From JABRWC01 sp039961675 (GTDB lineage Bacteria; Planctomycetota; Phycisphaerae; UBA1845; Fen-1342): DNA of 6,471 nucleotides. Numbering within the stretch: the first letter of the stretch is position 1; each line of letters begins with the position of its first letter. This document shows positions 6,388-6,471 of the stretch, piece by piece. The notes under the pieces were generated by a model. The model was not told the origin of the DNA, did no database searches, and worked only from the letters and a program-made list of their open reading frames with translations. The position numbers were made by a program, and so were the translations under genes. The stretch covers positions 1-6,471 of the forward strand of contig JABRWC010000083.1 in the NCBI GenBank assembly GCA_039961675.1, read 5' to 3'.

Positions 6388-6471
6388 ACTGCTATGTCCT
6401 CTCAGGGATAGCTGTCCGTTGTAGAAGTCCTTTTTCCGCACTCGCTTACGCGGCGAGCGCTGTTTCCGTCC
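6321..6471 (+). CDS. Possible start of a small Lys/Ser-rich protein, open at the right edge (doubtful)
   Basis: From ATG at 6321 a plus-strand frame runs 50 codons to the window end without a stop. It begins MNSTTKKSAPNKKSLKSS, basic and low in complexity, then becomes unremarkable. There is no close ribosome binding site, no family is recognised, and the stretch overlaps the candidate structured RNA on the other strand, so it may well not be a gene. Confidence 0.15.
   Translation, partial: MNSTTKKSAPNKKSLKSSTSSVDCYVLSGIAVRCRSPFSALAYAASAVSV
6386..6471 (-). ncRNA. Candidate tmRNA (ssrA) fragment: tag end, H5 hairpin and following stem (runs off right edge)
   Basis: On the minus strand, codons 6469-6449 read T-E-T-A-L-A-A and stop at TAA (6448-6446), like the end of a trans-translation tag peptide. 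GCGCTCGC (6460-6453) pairs with GCGAGTGC (6445-6438), 8 bp including one G-T wobble, leaving a 7-base loop that holds the stop codon; this is how helix H5 of tmRNA is built. Next comes a nested pair, GGACT (6430-6426) with AGTCC (6390-6386) and GCTAT (6412-6408) with ATAGC (6395-6391), at the place where pseudoknot PK2 is expected. Against the call: the 5' half lies outside the window, and no T-arm or CCA-ending acceptor strand is visible in the ~200 bases downstream before the transposase fragment. If it is tmRNA, its 3' end is lost, lies further away or is highly divergent. Confidence 0.35.

Noticed and set aside
6365..6437. Hammerhead-like CTGAAGA on the minus strand near GGAAAAAGG
   Set aside because: The order of core elements is wrong, and no stem II with a following GAAA or cleavage-site NUH can be arranged.
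1..6471. CRISPR array or defence system
   Set aside because: There are no regularly spaced repeats and no cas, restriction, toxin-antitoxin or other defence genes in the window.

Overview
The window is GC-rich DNA (roughly two thirds G+C by eye) with dense, closely spaced genes on both strands. A prepilin with a GspG-like layout, a C-terminal PEP-CTERM anchor, a class II fumarase and a membrane-anchored MutS relative, together with this base composition, suggest a Planctomycetota-like bacterium, possibly Phycisphaerae. That placement is an inference from gene style, not from a marker gene.

Left part (1-3216), all on the minus strand and read right to left: a monomeric sarcosine oxidase / N-methyl amino acid oxidase with every key flavin and active-site residue in place (3216-2068); a secreted SGNH/GDSL hydrolase of the PAF-acetylhydrolase type starting at a GTG behind a clear AGGAGA ribosome site (1944-1156); and the first 363 codons of a MutS-like protein with membrane helices (1089 to the left edge, no stop reached). 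The gaps are 123 and 66 bases. The second gap holds a perfect 7-bp hairpin directly after the hydrolase stop, so the three genes are a loose same-strand cluster and not a tightly coupled operon.

Middle part (3217-5601), plus strand: a divergent intergenic region of about 180 bases, a single type II/type IV prepilin with an unusually long basic leader (3399-4064), a 9-bp inverted repeat behind it, and an intact class II fumarase (fumC, 4174-5601), a TCA-cycle enzyme. No assembly ATPase, prepilin peptidase or other pilin lies beside the prepilin, so its machinery must be encoded elsewhere.

Right part (5602-6471) is disturbed. The last ~70 codons of a PEP-CTERM surface protein (minus strand) run head-on into the C-terminal 63 residues of an IS5-type DDE transposase (plus strand). 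Neither has its N-terminal part here, so both look like remnants meeting at a junction near 6040-6058. Beyond the transposase stop the DNA becomes more A+T rich and carries several inverted repeats. The most interesting is at the extreme right edge: on the minus strand a short frame ends T-E-T-A-L-A-A-stop, and the stop codon lies in the 7-base loop of an 8-bp hairpin. This is the arrangement of the tag end and helix H5 of tmRNA (ssrA). A recognisable 3' tRNA-like half was not found downstream, so this may be a truncated tmRNA gene or a coincidence. The sequence to the right of the window would decide.
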